A stretch of 64,000 nucleotides of DNA from NCBI RefSeq assembly GCF_009495745.1, contig NZ_WIDQ01000003.1, positions 248,001 through 312,000 on the forward strand. Direction: 5' to 3'. This document shows, in pieces, positions 7,608-15,432 of the stretch. The stretch is from Niveispirillum sp. SYP-B3756. GTDB lineage: Bacteria > Pseudomonadota > Alphaproteobacteria > Azospirillales > Azospirillaceae. The number at the start of each line of letters is the position of its first letter. Within the stretch, counting starts at the first letter, position 1. The notes beneath the pieces were generated by a model. That model worked only from the letters and a program-made list of their open reading frames with translations, did no database searches and was not told the DNA's origin. A program made the translations under genes and the position numbers.

Positions 7608-8752
7608 CGGCGACCTATCGCCAGACCGGTGAAGGTCTGGTTCACATGCATGGCGTTGAACTGTTCGCCATAGGTGCAGAAGCCGACGACATTCTGGCTG
7701 GCCAGCACCTTGGAGGCGGCATGTTTCAACTGTTTCTGTTCCAGTTCCAGCGAACGGAACACACAGTCGAACGCCAGGATCAGCTCCGGCTTGCCGATTT
7801 CCGCCGTCAGGCCTTCGAACAGTTCTTCCAGGTTGCGCACAATATCCACGCCGGTCGCCACCGTCAGCACGATGCCTTCATCGATGGCGCAGAAGAAGGT
7901 GAGGCTTTCATCCTCATTCACCTTCTGGATGGAGCGGACATAATATTCCCCGCCCACCCGCACCACCACGGGGTAGGAGGCGAAGATCATCGGGGTCAGC
8001 GGCTCCCCCTCCAGCCCGACCATGCGGGCATATTCGCGCGCCGCCGGCTCGGCATTGATTTCGGTGACGATGCGGCGGGTGGGGTCGGCCTGGGTGACCA
8101 CCATCTTTTCGTCGGAATGCACGAAATGCTGGTTGCGGAACACCTTGAAGGGCCGGATCGTGGTCAGGATCAGCAATACCCCGGCATCGACATGGAATTC
8201 CCCGTCATGCAGCACATGGGTCTGTTCAAACCGCATGTCATCGCCGGCCGACCCGCCGATCAGCGGCAGGCCGCCCAGCGCATCATGCAGGGCGCTGATG
8301 ATCAGTTCCTCTTTCACACACAGCCCGTCAACCAGGAACAGGGCGACATTGCGGGCATCGGGGCCCATGCCGATGGCCGCATCCTCTGCTTCCGCCAACA
8401 ATTCCCGCACGCGGGGGCGGGCATCGCCGATTTCAAACCGGCTGACATGATCGAAGCGGCCAATGGTGGCGGCGAAATCGCCCTTGGGGAAGGCGACGGC
8501 GCTGATCGACCCATCCATGTAGCCGAACGGCGTCAATTCCCCGGCTGTGGTGCAACCGATGACGGGAACGCCCGGCAGACGGGCGCGCACCTGTGCGGCC
8601 ACGGCCGGCAGATCATAATGGGACGAGCAGAACAGCACCACCAGCACCGGGTCGGCCGCCAGCAGCGATGGGGAAAGCTCATCAATGGCCGCCGCCGGGT
8701 CCGCCTGATGGCTGCAGGCCCGGACCAGCGACAGGCTTGGCTGTGGCGACAT
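7604..8752 (-). CDS. FIST N/C domain sensory protein
   Basis: This protein of about 382 residues has the FIST_N pattern (AADPVLVVLFCSSHYDLPAVA, VIGCTTAGELTPFGY, LIGGSAGDDM) followed by FIST_C (YPVVVRVGGEYYVRS to FSSYGEQF-like VGFCTYGEQFNAM). FIST domains are predicted to bind small ligands and are often coupled to signalling proteins. Here the gene overlaps the start of the NahK/ErcS-type kinase, which makes it the likely sensory input of that kinase. I chose ATG 8752, preceded by GAGGGG; an in-frame extension to 8863 adds 37 unlikely residues. It diverges from the ABC substrate-binding gene. Confidence 0.88.
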   Translation of the reverse strand: MSPQPSLSLVRACSHQADPAAAIDELSPSLLAADPVLVVLFCSSHYDLPAVAAQVRARLPGVPVIGCTTAGELTPFGYMDGSISAVAFPKGDFAATIGRFDHVSRFEIGDARPRVRELLAEAEDAAIGMGPDARNVALFLVDGLCVKEELIISALHDALGGLPLIGGSAGDDMRFEQTHVLHDGEFHVDAGVLLILTTIRPFKVFRNQHFVHSDEKMVVTQADPTRRIVTEINAEPAAREYARMVGLEGEPLTPMIFASYPVVVRVGGEYYVRSIQKVNEDESLTFFCAIDEGIVLTVATGVDIVRNLEELFEGLTAEIGKPELILAFDCVFRSLELEQKQLKHAASKVLASQNVVGFCTYGEQFNAMHVNQTFTGLAIGRR

Positions 8753-8949
8753 GCGCCCCTCAATTTCGGCTCGGCATCGCCCCGGCCGGGGGACCGGGGC
8801 ATGGTTACCCGAATGGTAAGGCCAGCAGGGCGGGCTGCCAAGATGCCGGCTTTCACCAATCACTTAGACGATAGTGCAATGTCACGCGACAGACGTTCGG
8901 TCTATCCGGTGTGATGCCTGTCCGCATCCATGACGCGGGAGATGGAGCG

Positions 8950-10134
8950 ATGCTGCGCCCCTTGATGCTTGCCCTGGCCCTGTTGTCGGCGATGCCGGTG
9001 CTGGCCGCCGACCCACCGCCCGCTGCTGCCCCCGCCGCCGACATGCTTCCCATCGGCTTCATCGGGGTGGCGGAGCCACCGGCAACGCCGCTTTCCTTCC
9101 TGGACCCGGTGATCCGCGATGGCGCCCTGCAGGGCGCGCGGCTGGGCGTGCAGGATGGCAATATCAGTGGCCGCTTCCTGAAACGCGCCTATCGCCTGGT
9201 GGAGGGGCAGGAGGCCGATTTGCCCGGCCTGCTGGGCCAGGGGGTGCGTTTCATCATTGCCGATCTGCCGGCCGATGCGCTGCTGCGGGTGGCGGACAGG
9301 GCAGGGGCAGCCGGTGCCCTGGTGCTGAATGTGCGGGCCCGCGATGATGATCTGCGCAATGGCCAGTGCCGGCCCAACCTGCTGCACACCATCCCCAGCC
9401 GCCGCATGTTGGCCGATGCGCTGGGCCAATATCTGGTGCTGCGGCGCTGGACGAACTGGTTCCTGGTCACCGGCAGCGGGCCGGGCGACAAGCCCTATGC
9501 CGACGCCATCCGCCGCGCCGCCAAACGGCTGGGCGCGCGGATCGTGGCGGAGAAGGATTGGACATTCGATGTCGGCCATGCCCGCACCGATGATGGGTTC
9601 AGCAATGAACGCGATGTCGTGGCCACCTTCACCCGGGGGGCTGACCATGATGTGCTGATCGTGGCGGATGAGGAAGGGACGTTCGGCGATTATCTCAGCT
9701 ACCGCACCGCCCGCCCCCGTCCGGTGGCGGGGACGGCAGAACTGGTGCCGACGGCCTGGTCACGGGTGTTCGAACAATGGGGCGGCACCCAGTTGCAGAA
9801 CCGGTTCCAGGCCCTGGCCGGCCGGGTGATGACGGAACGCGATTATGCCGCCTGGACGGCGGTGCGCGCGGTGACGGAGGCGGCGTCCAAGGTGAAGCCG
9901 GGGGATGACGCCGCCATCGTGGCAGCGCTGAATGATCCCGGCTTTACCCTAGCCGCCTTCAAGGGTCAGGCGCTCAGCTTCCGGTCCTGGGACGGGCAAT
10001 TGCGCCAGCCTGTGCTGATCACGTCTCCCCGGCTGCTGGTGGCCGTTTCCCCACAGGAAGGCTTCCTGCACCAGCGCACCCCGCTGGATAGCCTGGGCGA
10101 TGATGAGGGGGATAGCGGCTGTAAGAGACGATAG
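8950..10134 (+). CDS. ABC transporter substrate-binding protein, PQQ-dependent alcohol dehydrogenase system
   Basis: This precursor of about 394 residues has a signal peptide (LALALLSAMPVLA-A) and a type 1 periplasmic-binding fold of the branched-chain amino acid binder kind (IGFIGV start; GARLGVQD; DYAAWTAVRAVTEAA near the end). The wording matches the family described as substrate-binding protein of the PQQ-dependent alcohol dehydrogenase system. Usually a permease and ATPase gene follow, but here neither is present and the next gene is a NosR-like protein. ATG 8950 has GGAG upstream; an earlier in-frame ATG at 8911 would precede the signal peptide with odd sequence. Confidence 0.85.
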   Translation: MLRPLMLALALLSAMPVLAADPPPAAAPAADMLPIGFIGVAEPPATPLSFLDPVIRDGALQGARLGVQDGNISGRFLKRAYRLVEGQEADLPGLLGQGVRFIIADLPADALLRVADRAGAAGALVLNVRARDDDLRNGQCRPNLLHTIPSRRMLADALGQYLVLRRWTNWFLVTGSGPGDKPYADAIRRAAKRLGARIVAEKDWTFDVGHARTDDGFSNERDVVATFTRGADHDVLIVADEEGTFGDYLSYRTARPRPVAGTAELVPTAWSRVFEQWGGTQLQNRFQALAGRVMTERDYAAWTAVRAVTEAASKVKPGDDAAIVAALNDPGFTLAAFKGQALSFRSWDGQLRQPVLITSPRLLVAVSPQEGFLHQRTPLDSLGDDEGDSGCKRR

Positions 10135-10160
10135 CGCGGGTTGCGGTTCACCAGAAACCG

Positions 10161-10227
10161 CGCCGGCGGCGACCGCCGCCGCGCGGCACGTGCCGCGTAA
10201 AGCCAAGCTGCGGATGCAGCGCCGGCG
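10161..10227 (-). repeat. Interspersed structured repeat, copy 1
   Basis: On the minus strand this copy reads CGCCGGCGC, GCATCCGC, GCTTGGCT, TACGCGGCACGTGCCGCG, then GGCGGCGGTCGCCGCC. The 16-base palindrome CGCGGCACGTGCCGCG is at 10182-10197. The same ordered words occur at 25467 and 55110. It lies between the substrate-binding gene and the NosR-like gene, so it could form a structured mRNA segment or a processing site. Confidence 0.75.
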
Positions 10228-10317
10228 TCTGAGCCGAACTTGCGACCGCTGGTGAAACCAAAGTCCAATACCCGCCGGCCCTTATGCATCCTAGCCTTTT
10301 CAGCAACCGGAGGGGGT

Positions 10318-12417
10318 ATGATGCTGTTGCGGCTGGTGCTGTTCCTGATGCTTGTGCTGTTCGCCGCCCCGGCCCCCGCCGCCGCGCTGACGGAGGAGGA
10401 GCTGGCCCGTCTGCTGCCCGATGGTTATAGCCTGGGGGAAAAGGAAAAGACCATGCCGGCCTGGCCGCTGATCAAGGCCGGCATGGTGGCGGGATATATT
10501 TTTGAAACGGGATCGCTGACGTCCATCCCCGGCTTTTCCGGCACGCCGATGAACCTGCTGGTGGCGATGGATGATGCCGGCCGCTTCCTGGATGTGCAGA
10601 TCCTCTCCCAGCATGAACCGGTCTTTGTCGACGGGTTGGGGCCGCAGCCCTTCGCGGATTTCCTGACGCAATATCGCGGCCTGACCATCCGGCAGAATAT
10701 CAAGATCGGCAGCCAATATGGTGCCTCCGACCGAGCAAGCAGCAGTTCGGTCACCCTGGATGGGGTGGCCAAGGCGACCGCCAGCCTGCGCATTGCCAAC
10801 CTGACCATTCTGGGGGCCGCCACCAAGGTGGCGCAGGCCAAGATGGCGGCCCTGGCGCCCAAGCCGAAATCCATCCCGCGTCCGGAGATGGACCAGATCA
10901 TGGGCTGGGATACCCTGGTCGCCAGCAATTATGTCCGCCGTCTTACCTTGACCAATGCCATGGTGGAACAGGCATTCCAGGGCACCCCCTTTGCTGGCCT
11001 GGATGCGGCGGGGCTGGCCGATCCGCAGGGGATTTTCATCGACCTCTGGGTCGCCTATCTGAACGTGCCCACCATCGGCCGCTCCCTGCTGGGGGAGGCG
11101 CAATATGCCCAGGTGATGGACCGGCTGCAGCCGGGGGAAGAGGTGCTGCTGGTGCTGTCCAGCGGGCGTTATTCCTATACCGGGCCGGATTTCGTGCCGG
11201 CCACCGTGCCGGACCGGCTGGCGGTCAGCCAGGCCGGCTTCCCGGTCAATATCCGCGACATGGTGCATGATTATGTGCTGCCTGCCGGCCTGCCGGCGGT
11301 GGATGAGGTGCGGTTGTTCCGCATCGACGGGTCCGCCGCCTTCGATCCGGCCAGCCCCTGGACCCTGTCACTGCGCACGGTGCGGGAAAAGGGCCTGATC
11401 CTGCCCGACCGGCAGATGCGCGATTTCACACTGAATTATGCGCTGCCGGCCAGCCTGTTCACCGCCCCGGTGATGGTGGAAACCCCGCCGGAATGGCTGC
11501 TGGCCTGGGGCAGCCGTCTGCCGGAACTGGCCATTCTGGGGCTGTTGCTGCTGGGGCTGACGGCGGGATTGATCGCGCAGACAGGCATTTCCCGGCGCGA
11601 ACGGCTGTTCTATTGGACGCGCATGGGCTTTCTGGCGGCGACGCTGGGCTTTATCGGCATCCAGGCCCAGGGCCAGCTCTCCATCGTCACCGTGCAAGGC
11701 GTGGTGAAGGGGGCGGTAAACGGCATGGATTTCAGCTTCCTGCTCTATGATCCGGTGTCACTGCTGCTCTGGGCCTATGTCGCGGTCACCGCCATCATCT
11801 GGGGGCGGGGCACGTTCTGCGGCTGGCTCTGCCCCTTCGGCGCGCTGCAGGAATTTGCCGATGCGCTGGGCCGGCTGCTGCGGCTGCGGCGTATCCGGGT
11901 GCCGGGCTGGCTGGATCAGCGGCTGGTGCTGGTGAAATATGCCATGCTGGCGCTGCTGCTGGCCACGGCCCTGGTTCTGCCAGGGGAGGCGGAGAAAGCG
12001 GCGGAGGTGGAACCGTTCAAAACCGCCATCACGCTGGGGTTCGTCCGCGATCTCCCCTTCGTGCTCTATGCCGGGTTCTGGCTGCTGCTGGGGCTGGTGA
12101 TGTTCAAGCCCTTCTGCCGCTATCTCTGCCCGCTGGGGGCCTTTCTGGCACTGGCGGGCCGGTTGCGCCTGCTGGACTGGATACCCAGGCGGCCGGCCTG
12201 CGGCAGCCCCTGCCAACTTTGTACCAGCCGCTGCCGGTACAAGGCCATCCGGCGGGATGGCTCCATCCGCTATGATGAATGTTTCCAGTGCCTGGATTGC
12301 GTCGGCATTTATGCCGACAAGGGACGCTGCGTGCCGCTGGTGGTGGCGGCCCGTCATGGGGAAGGGGCCGCAGCCCGCATCCAGCCCAGAAAGGGGAGCG
12401 GTCACCATGCCGCCTGA
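10318..12417 (+). CDS. NosR-like FMN-binding / 4Fe-4S membrane electron-transfer protein
   Basis: About 699 residues. A signal peptide (1-22) precedes a periplasmic FMN-binding domain (about 60-170; TLDGVAKATAS is the likely covalent FMN site at Thr). A long periplasmic part follows, then about five membrane helices (390-600). The CGWLCP (Cys501/505) and CRYLCP (Cys600/604) motifs are typical of NosR/NapH, and a C-terminal cysteine-rich part holds Cys628-632-635-639 and Cys655-658-661. NosR-type proteins pass electrons across the membrane to periplasmic enzymes. Ligand spacing differs from the usual CxxCxxCxxxCP pairs. Start: GGAGGG before the double ATG at 10318/10321. The ApbE gene overlaps its end, which supports covalent flavinylation. 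Confidence 0.85.
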   Translation: MMLLRLVLFLMLVLFAAPAPAAALTEEELARLLPDGYSLGEKEKTMPAWPLIKAGMVAGYIFETGSLTSIPGFSGTPMNLLVAMDDAGRFLDVQILSQHEPVFVDGLGPQPFADFLTQYRGLTIRQNIKIGSQYGASDRASSSSVTLDGVAKATASLRIANLTILGAATKVAQAKMAALAPKPKSIPRPEMDQIMGWDTLVASNYVRRLTLTNAMVEQAFQGTPFAGLDAAGLADPQGIFIDLWVAYLNVPTIGRSLLGEAQYAQVMDRLQPGEEVLLVLSSGRYSYTGPDFVPATVPDRLAVSQAGFPVNIRDMVHDYVLPAGLPAVDEVRLFRIDGSAAFDPASPWTLSLRTVREKGLILPDRQMRDFTLNYALPASLFTAPVMVETPPEWLLAWGSRLPELAILGLLLLGLTAGLIAQTGISRRERLFYWTRMGFLAATLGFIGIQAQGQLSIVTVQGVVKGAVNGMDFSFLLYDPVSLLLWAYVAVTAIIWGRGTFCGWLCPFGALQEFADALGRLLRLRRIRVPGWLDQRLVLVKYAMLALLLATALVLPGEAEKAAEVEPFKTAITLGFVRDLPFVLYAGFWLLLGLVMFKPFCRYLCPLGAFLALAGRLRLLDWIPRRPACGSPCQLCTSRCRYKAIRRDGSIRYDECFQCLDCVGIYADKGRCVPLVVAARHGEGAAARIQPRKGSGHHAA

Positions 12418-13345
12418 AACCATGCCGCTGCCCAGCCGCCGGCGGGTGCTGCGCCTGTCCGCCCTGGCCCTGGCGGGGGGTGCGCTCGCCCTCTGGTCCC
12501 GCCGGCCGCCGCCGGTCACCTGGCAGGGCCAGGCCATGGGCGGCCCCGCCAGCCTGACCCTGCATGGGGTGGAAGAAGGGACGGCCCGGGCGCTGGTCGG
12601 CCGGGTAGTCCGGCTGATCAGCACCCTGGAGGGGCTGTTCAGCCTGCATCGGCCGGACAGTCTGCTGTCACGCCTGAACCGGGAAGGGGAATTGGGTGAT
12701 CCGCCCGCCGCCTTCACCGATCTGCTGCGCCAGGCCCTGGCCCTGTCGGCTGCCACCGCTGGCGCCTTTGATCCCACGGTCCAGCCGCTCTGGCAATTCT
12801 ACCGGGATGGGGCGGCTGATTTTGGGGTGGTACGGCAGGCGGTCGGCTGGCAGCGGGTGGAGGTTCGGCGCGACCGGGTACGGCTGCCACCGGGCATGGC
12901 GCTGACCCTGAACGGGATTGCCCAGGGCTATATCACTGACCGGGTAACCGATCTGCTGCTGGCCCACGGTATCGGGCATATGCTGGTGGATATGGGGGAA
13001 CCGCGCGGCATCGGCCGGCGTGATGACGGGCAGGAATGGCAGTTGGGGGTGGCCGATCCGGCCGTTGCCGCGCGGATCGCCACCCGCTTTCCCGTTTCCG
13101 GCCGGGCCGTCGCCACCTCCGCCCCGCGCGGCAGCCTGATCGATGCGGCCGGCCGTTATGGCCATATCCTGGACCCGGCAACCGGGCTGCCGGCCGATCG
13201 CTGGCGGCAGGTCAGCGTCGCCGCATCCACGGCCACCCTGGCCGATGCCCTGTCCACCGCCATTGCCGCCAGCGATCCGATCCGCGCCCAATCCCTGCTG
13301 GCCGCCGGGGGCGGGCAGGCGATTGTGGCAGGGTGGCGGGTGTAA
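12407..13345 (+). CDS. apbE: FAD:protein FMN transferase (ApbE)
   Basis: This 312-residue protein has a twin-arginine-like or lipoprotein-free signal (SRRRVLRLSALALAGG) and the ApbE fold. Family marks are FSLHRPDSLLSRLNREG, NGIAQGYITDRV, DMGEPRGIG and HILDPATGLPADRW. It transfers FMN from FAD onto a threonine of a periplasmic flavoprotein. The overlap of 11 bases with the upstream NosR-like gene makes that protein the evident substrate. ATG 12407 is preceded by AAGGGGAG; the longer frame from 12257 lies inside the NosR-like gene and is not family-like. It is convergent with the response regulator at 13349. Confidence 0.88.
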   Translation: MPPETMPLPSRRRVLRLSALALAGGALALWSRRPPPVTWQGQAMGGPASLTLHGVEEGTARALVGRVVRLISTLEGLFSLHRPDSLLSRLNREGELGDPPAAFTDLLRQALALSAATAGAFDPTVQPLWQFYRDGAADFGVVRQAVGWQRVEVRRDRVRLPPGMALTLNGIAQGYITDRVTDLLLAHGIGHMLVDMGEPRGIGRRDDGQEWQLGVADPAVAARIATRFPVSGRAVATSAPRGSLIDAAGRYGHILDPATGLPADRWRQVSVAASTATLADALSTAIAASDPIRAQSLLAAGGGQAIVAGWRV

Positions 13346-13348
13346 TCC

Positions 13349-13969
13349 CTATCCACCCACCCGGCGCTGCACCGCCACGCGCACCAGATCGGCCGTGCGG
13401 CGCACGCCGAACCGGTTGCGCAGGCGGACCAGGGTATTGGCCACCGTCTTGTAACTGATGCCCAGCCGGCGGCCGACATCATCCAGGTCGGCCGTATCGG
13501 CCAGCAGGTCCAGTATTTCCGCCTCCCGCTCCGTCAGGTCGGTTTCGCGGTTGGGCAGGGCCAGGGCGCGGGCAATATCGGCCGACAGCCAGCGCGCGCC
13601 CCGCAATGCCGCCTCTGTTGCTTCCACCAGGGCTTCCGGCGCGTCGGACTTGGTGACATAGGCGGCAGCACCCAGTTCAATACAGCGGCTGGCAATGCCC
13701 GGCGTTTCATGCATGGACAGAACAACGACGCGCCGCCCCGCCTCTGTCAGTTCCCGAACAAGGTCCAGCCCGTTGGGTGTGCCCGGCAGGTTCAGGTCGG
13801 TAATCACCAGATCGGGATCATGGCGCTCCACCTGGGTGCGCGCGGCCTGCCCGTCGGCCGCTTCCACCACGCGGAAGCGGGACAGCGGCGGCTCCAGCAA
13901 CTGGCGGCAGCCGCCGCGCACAATGGCATGGTCATCAACCACCAGGATCAGGGGGGCGGTTTCAGCCAT
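13349..13969 (-). CDS. NarL/FixJ-family response regulator
   Basis: This 206-residue protein has a receiver domain (DD at 12-13, phospho-acceptor Asp58 in VITDLNLPG, Lys in VTKSDAP) and a LuxR helix-turn-helix at the C-terminus (LTEREAEILDLLADTADLDD to TVANTLVRLRNRFGV). It overlaps the end of the sensor kinase gene by 8 bases, with GAAGGA as ribosome site, so the two form a two-component pair. The position between ApbE and the TonB receptor suggests control of the receptor or of the alcohol-oxidation genes, comparable to the extra kinase/regulator pairs in Pseudomonas exa/ped clusters. The target is not shown by the sequence. Confidence 0.87.
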   Translation of the reverse strand: MAETAPLILVVDDHAIVRGGCRQLLEPPLSRFRVVEAADGQAARTQVERHDPDLVITDLNLPGTPNGLDLVRELTEAGRRVVVLSMHETPGIASRCIELGAAAYVTKSDAPEALVEATEAALRGARWLSADIARALALPNRETDLTEREAEILDLLADTADLDDVGRRLGISYKTVANTLVRLRNRFGVRRTADLVRVAVQRRVGG

Positions 13970-15236
13970 GGCGGTGCAATCCTTCTGCTGTTGCGGCGGG
14001 GACGGGAATATGGGCTTCCACCAGGGTCTGCCCATCCGCCCCGCTGGTGATGCTGAACCGGCCACCCAGGGCGCGGACGCGTTCCCGCATCCCGGTAATG
14101 CCGTGCCCCGGCAGCGCGTCCGGCTTCATGCCGCCGCCATCATCGCTGACCTGCAGGGTAATGCTGTCGGCCTGGCCCTGCACCCGCAGGCCGATCCGGC
14201 TGGGCTGGCCATGGCGCAGGGCGTTCAGGATTGCCTCATGCGCGATGCGGTACAGCGTCAGGTCGGCGGCCTCGCTGCGGGCGAAGGCCGACATGTCCAG
14301 ATCAACGCTGAAGCTTGTCTGCGGATGCTGCCGCGCCAACCCCGCCGTCAGATCGCGCAAGATGTCGGCTGCGTGCAGATGATCCAACCCCATCGGGCGC
14401 AACCGGTTGAGAATGCGGCGGGACAGGTCGCGGATGCCGGCGGCAGCATCAGCGATGGCGCCAGCCCGGCCCGCCGCATCCCCCGGCGGTACCGGGCCGG
14501 TGGCGGCGGCGCGGCCGATGGCATGGGCATCCACGCGGATACCAAATAATAGCGGTCCCAACTCATCGTGCAGATCGCGGGCCAGTTGGGCCCGTTCCTG
14601 ATCCTGCAGGGCAATCAGGCTGTGTGACAGGGCGGCATTCTCCACCCGTGCCGCCACCAGTTCCCGATCCAGCCGGGCAATCCGCTGGCCGATGGCTGCC
14701 AGTTCCGGGATGGCAATGGCAGTTTCCGGCCCCGCCTGCTGCCCCTGGGCCAAACGGTCCAGCGCCAGGGCAAAGCCATTCAGCGGTGCCAGCGCCCGCC
14801 CCACCAGAACCGACAGGGCCAGCAGCATCAACAGCAGCATGGTGGCGGCCGTCACCGCCAGCGCCACGGTGTCCGACCAGACCTCCGCCACCTCATCCGC
14901 CGGATCGGCGCGCAGCAGCCAGACACCACCCTCCACTGGCAGCAAAATATCGTCCGCCCCGTTCCAGACCAGGGCGGCAAACCAGCCCGGCACCCCCGGA
15001 TGGTGCCGTTCCACCGGGGGCAGGGGGTTGCCCTGCGGCACGAACTGGCGGGTGACATGGCGGACATGGGCGGGCAATGCCGCCCGGGGGGGCTCGGCCC
15101 GCGCCAGTTCCAGGGCGGCTTCCGTCTCCATCCGCACGGAAACGCGGGCACCCGCCACGGTCACCGCCAGCCCGGCCAGGGCCGACAGGACCGCCGCCAG
15201 CATCACCAGCAGAATGATCCGCCACCGCAGCGACAA
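13962..15236 (-). CDS. Membrane sensor histidine kinase (HisKA_3 type)
   Basis: About 424 residues. Two membrane helices (about 5-25 and 125-148) enclose a periplasmic sensing region of about 100 residues; a HAMP-like linker, a coiled coil, the HisKA_3 dimerisation motif (ERAQLARDLHDELGPLL) and the HATPase (EAILNALRHG, VSDDGGGM) follow. It is the partner of the NarL-type regulator that overlaps its end. The start is uncertain: TTG 15236 has AAGGGG at good spacing, while the frame extends seven codons to TTG 15257 without a ribosome site; no ATG precedes the first helix. It is divergent from the TonB receptor. Confidence 0.82.
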   Translation of the reverse strand: MSLRWRIILLVMLAAVLSALAGLAVTVAGARVSVRMETEAALELARAEPPRAALPAHVRHVTRQFVPQGNPLPPVERHHPGVPGWFAALVWNGADDILLPVEGGVWLLRADPADEVAEVWSDTVALAVTAATMLLLMLLALSVLVGRALAPLNGFALALDRLAQGQQAGPETAIAIPELAAIGQRIARLDRELVAARVENAALSHSLIALQDQERAQLARDLHDELGPLLFGIRVDAHAIGRAAATGPVPPGDAAGRAGAIADAAAGIRDLSRRILNRLRPMGLDHLHAADILRDLTAGLARQHPQTSFSVDLDMSAFARSEAADLTLYRIAHEAILNALRHGQPSRIGLRVQGQADSITLQVSDDGGGMKPDALPGHGITGMRERVRALGGRFSITSGADGQTLVEAHIPVPAATAEGLHRHG

Positions 15237-15325
15237 GCCGTCCCCCTTCCCGTCCAACGGGCGTGAAGGTTCAGCTTAGACCGAGCTGGGCCACCCCGGC
15301 CATAGGGCGAAGGTATCAGGATAAA

Positions 15326-15346
15326 TATCCCGTCAATTCCGGGATA
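15326..15346. promoter_or_regulatory. Inverted repeat TATCCCG-N7-CGGGATA in TonB receptor/kinase promoter
   Basis: TATCCCG (15326-15332) and CGGGATA (15340-15346) form a perfect dyad. A smaller dyad TATC-AG-GATA precedes it at 15314-15323. The half-site CGGGAT also forms dyads in the PQQ dehydrogenase/ErbR intergenic region (674), so the two promoters may share a regulator. Confidence 0.4.
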
Positions 15347-15432
15347 AATGACTGACCCGATGGTACAATTGTCCGGATCGACCCTGACGCTGCCCAATGG
15401 GGCCAACAAAGACCGTTCCAGGGAAAAACCCC

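Noticed and set aside
10135-10317. Insertion-sequence remnant between substrate-binding and NosR-like genes
   Set aside because: No transposase fragment is present; the palindromes belong to a dispersed repeat seen twice more.
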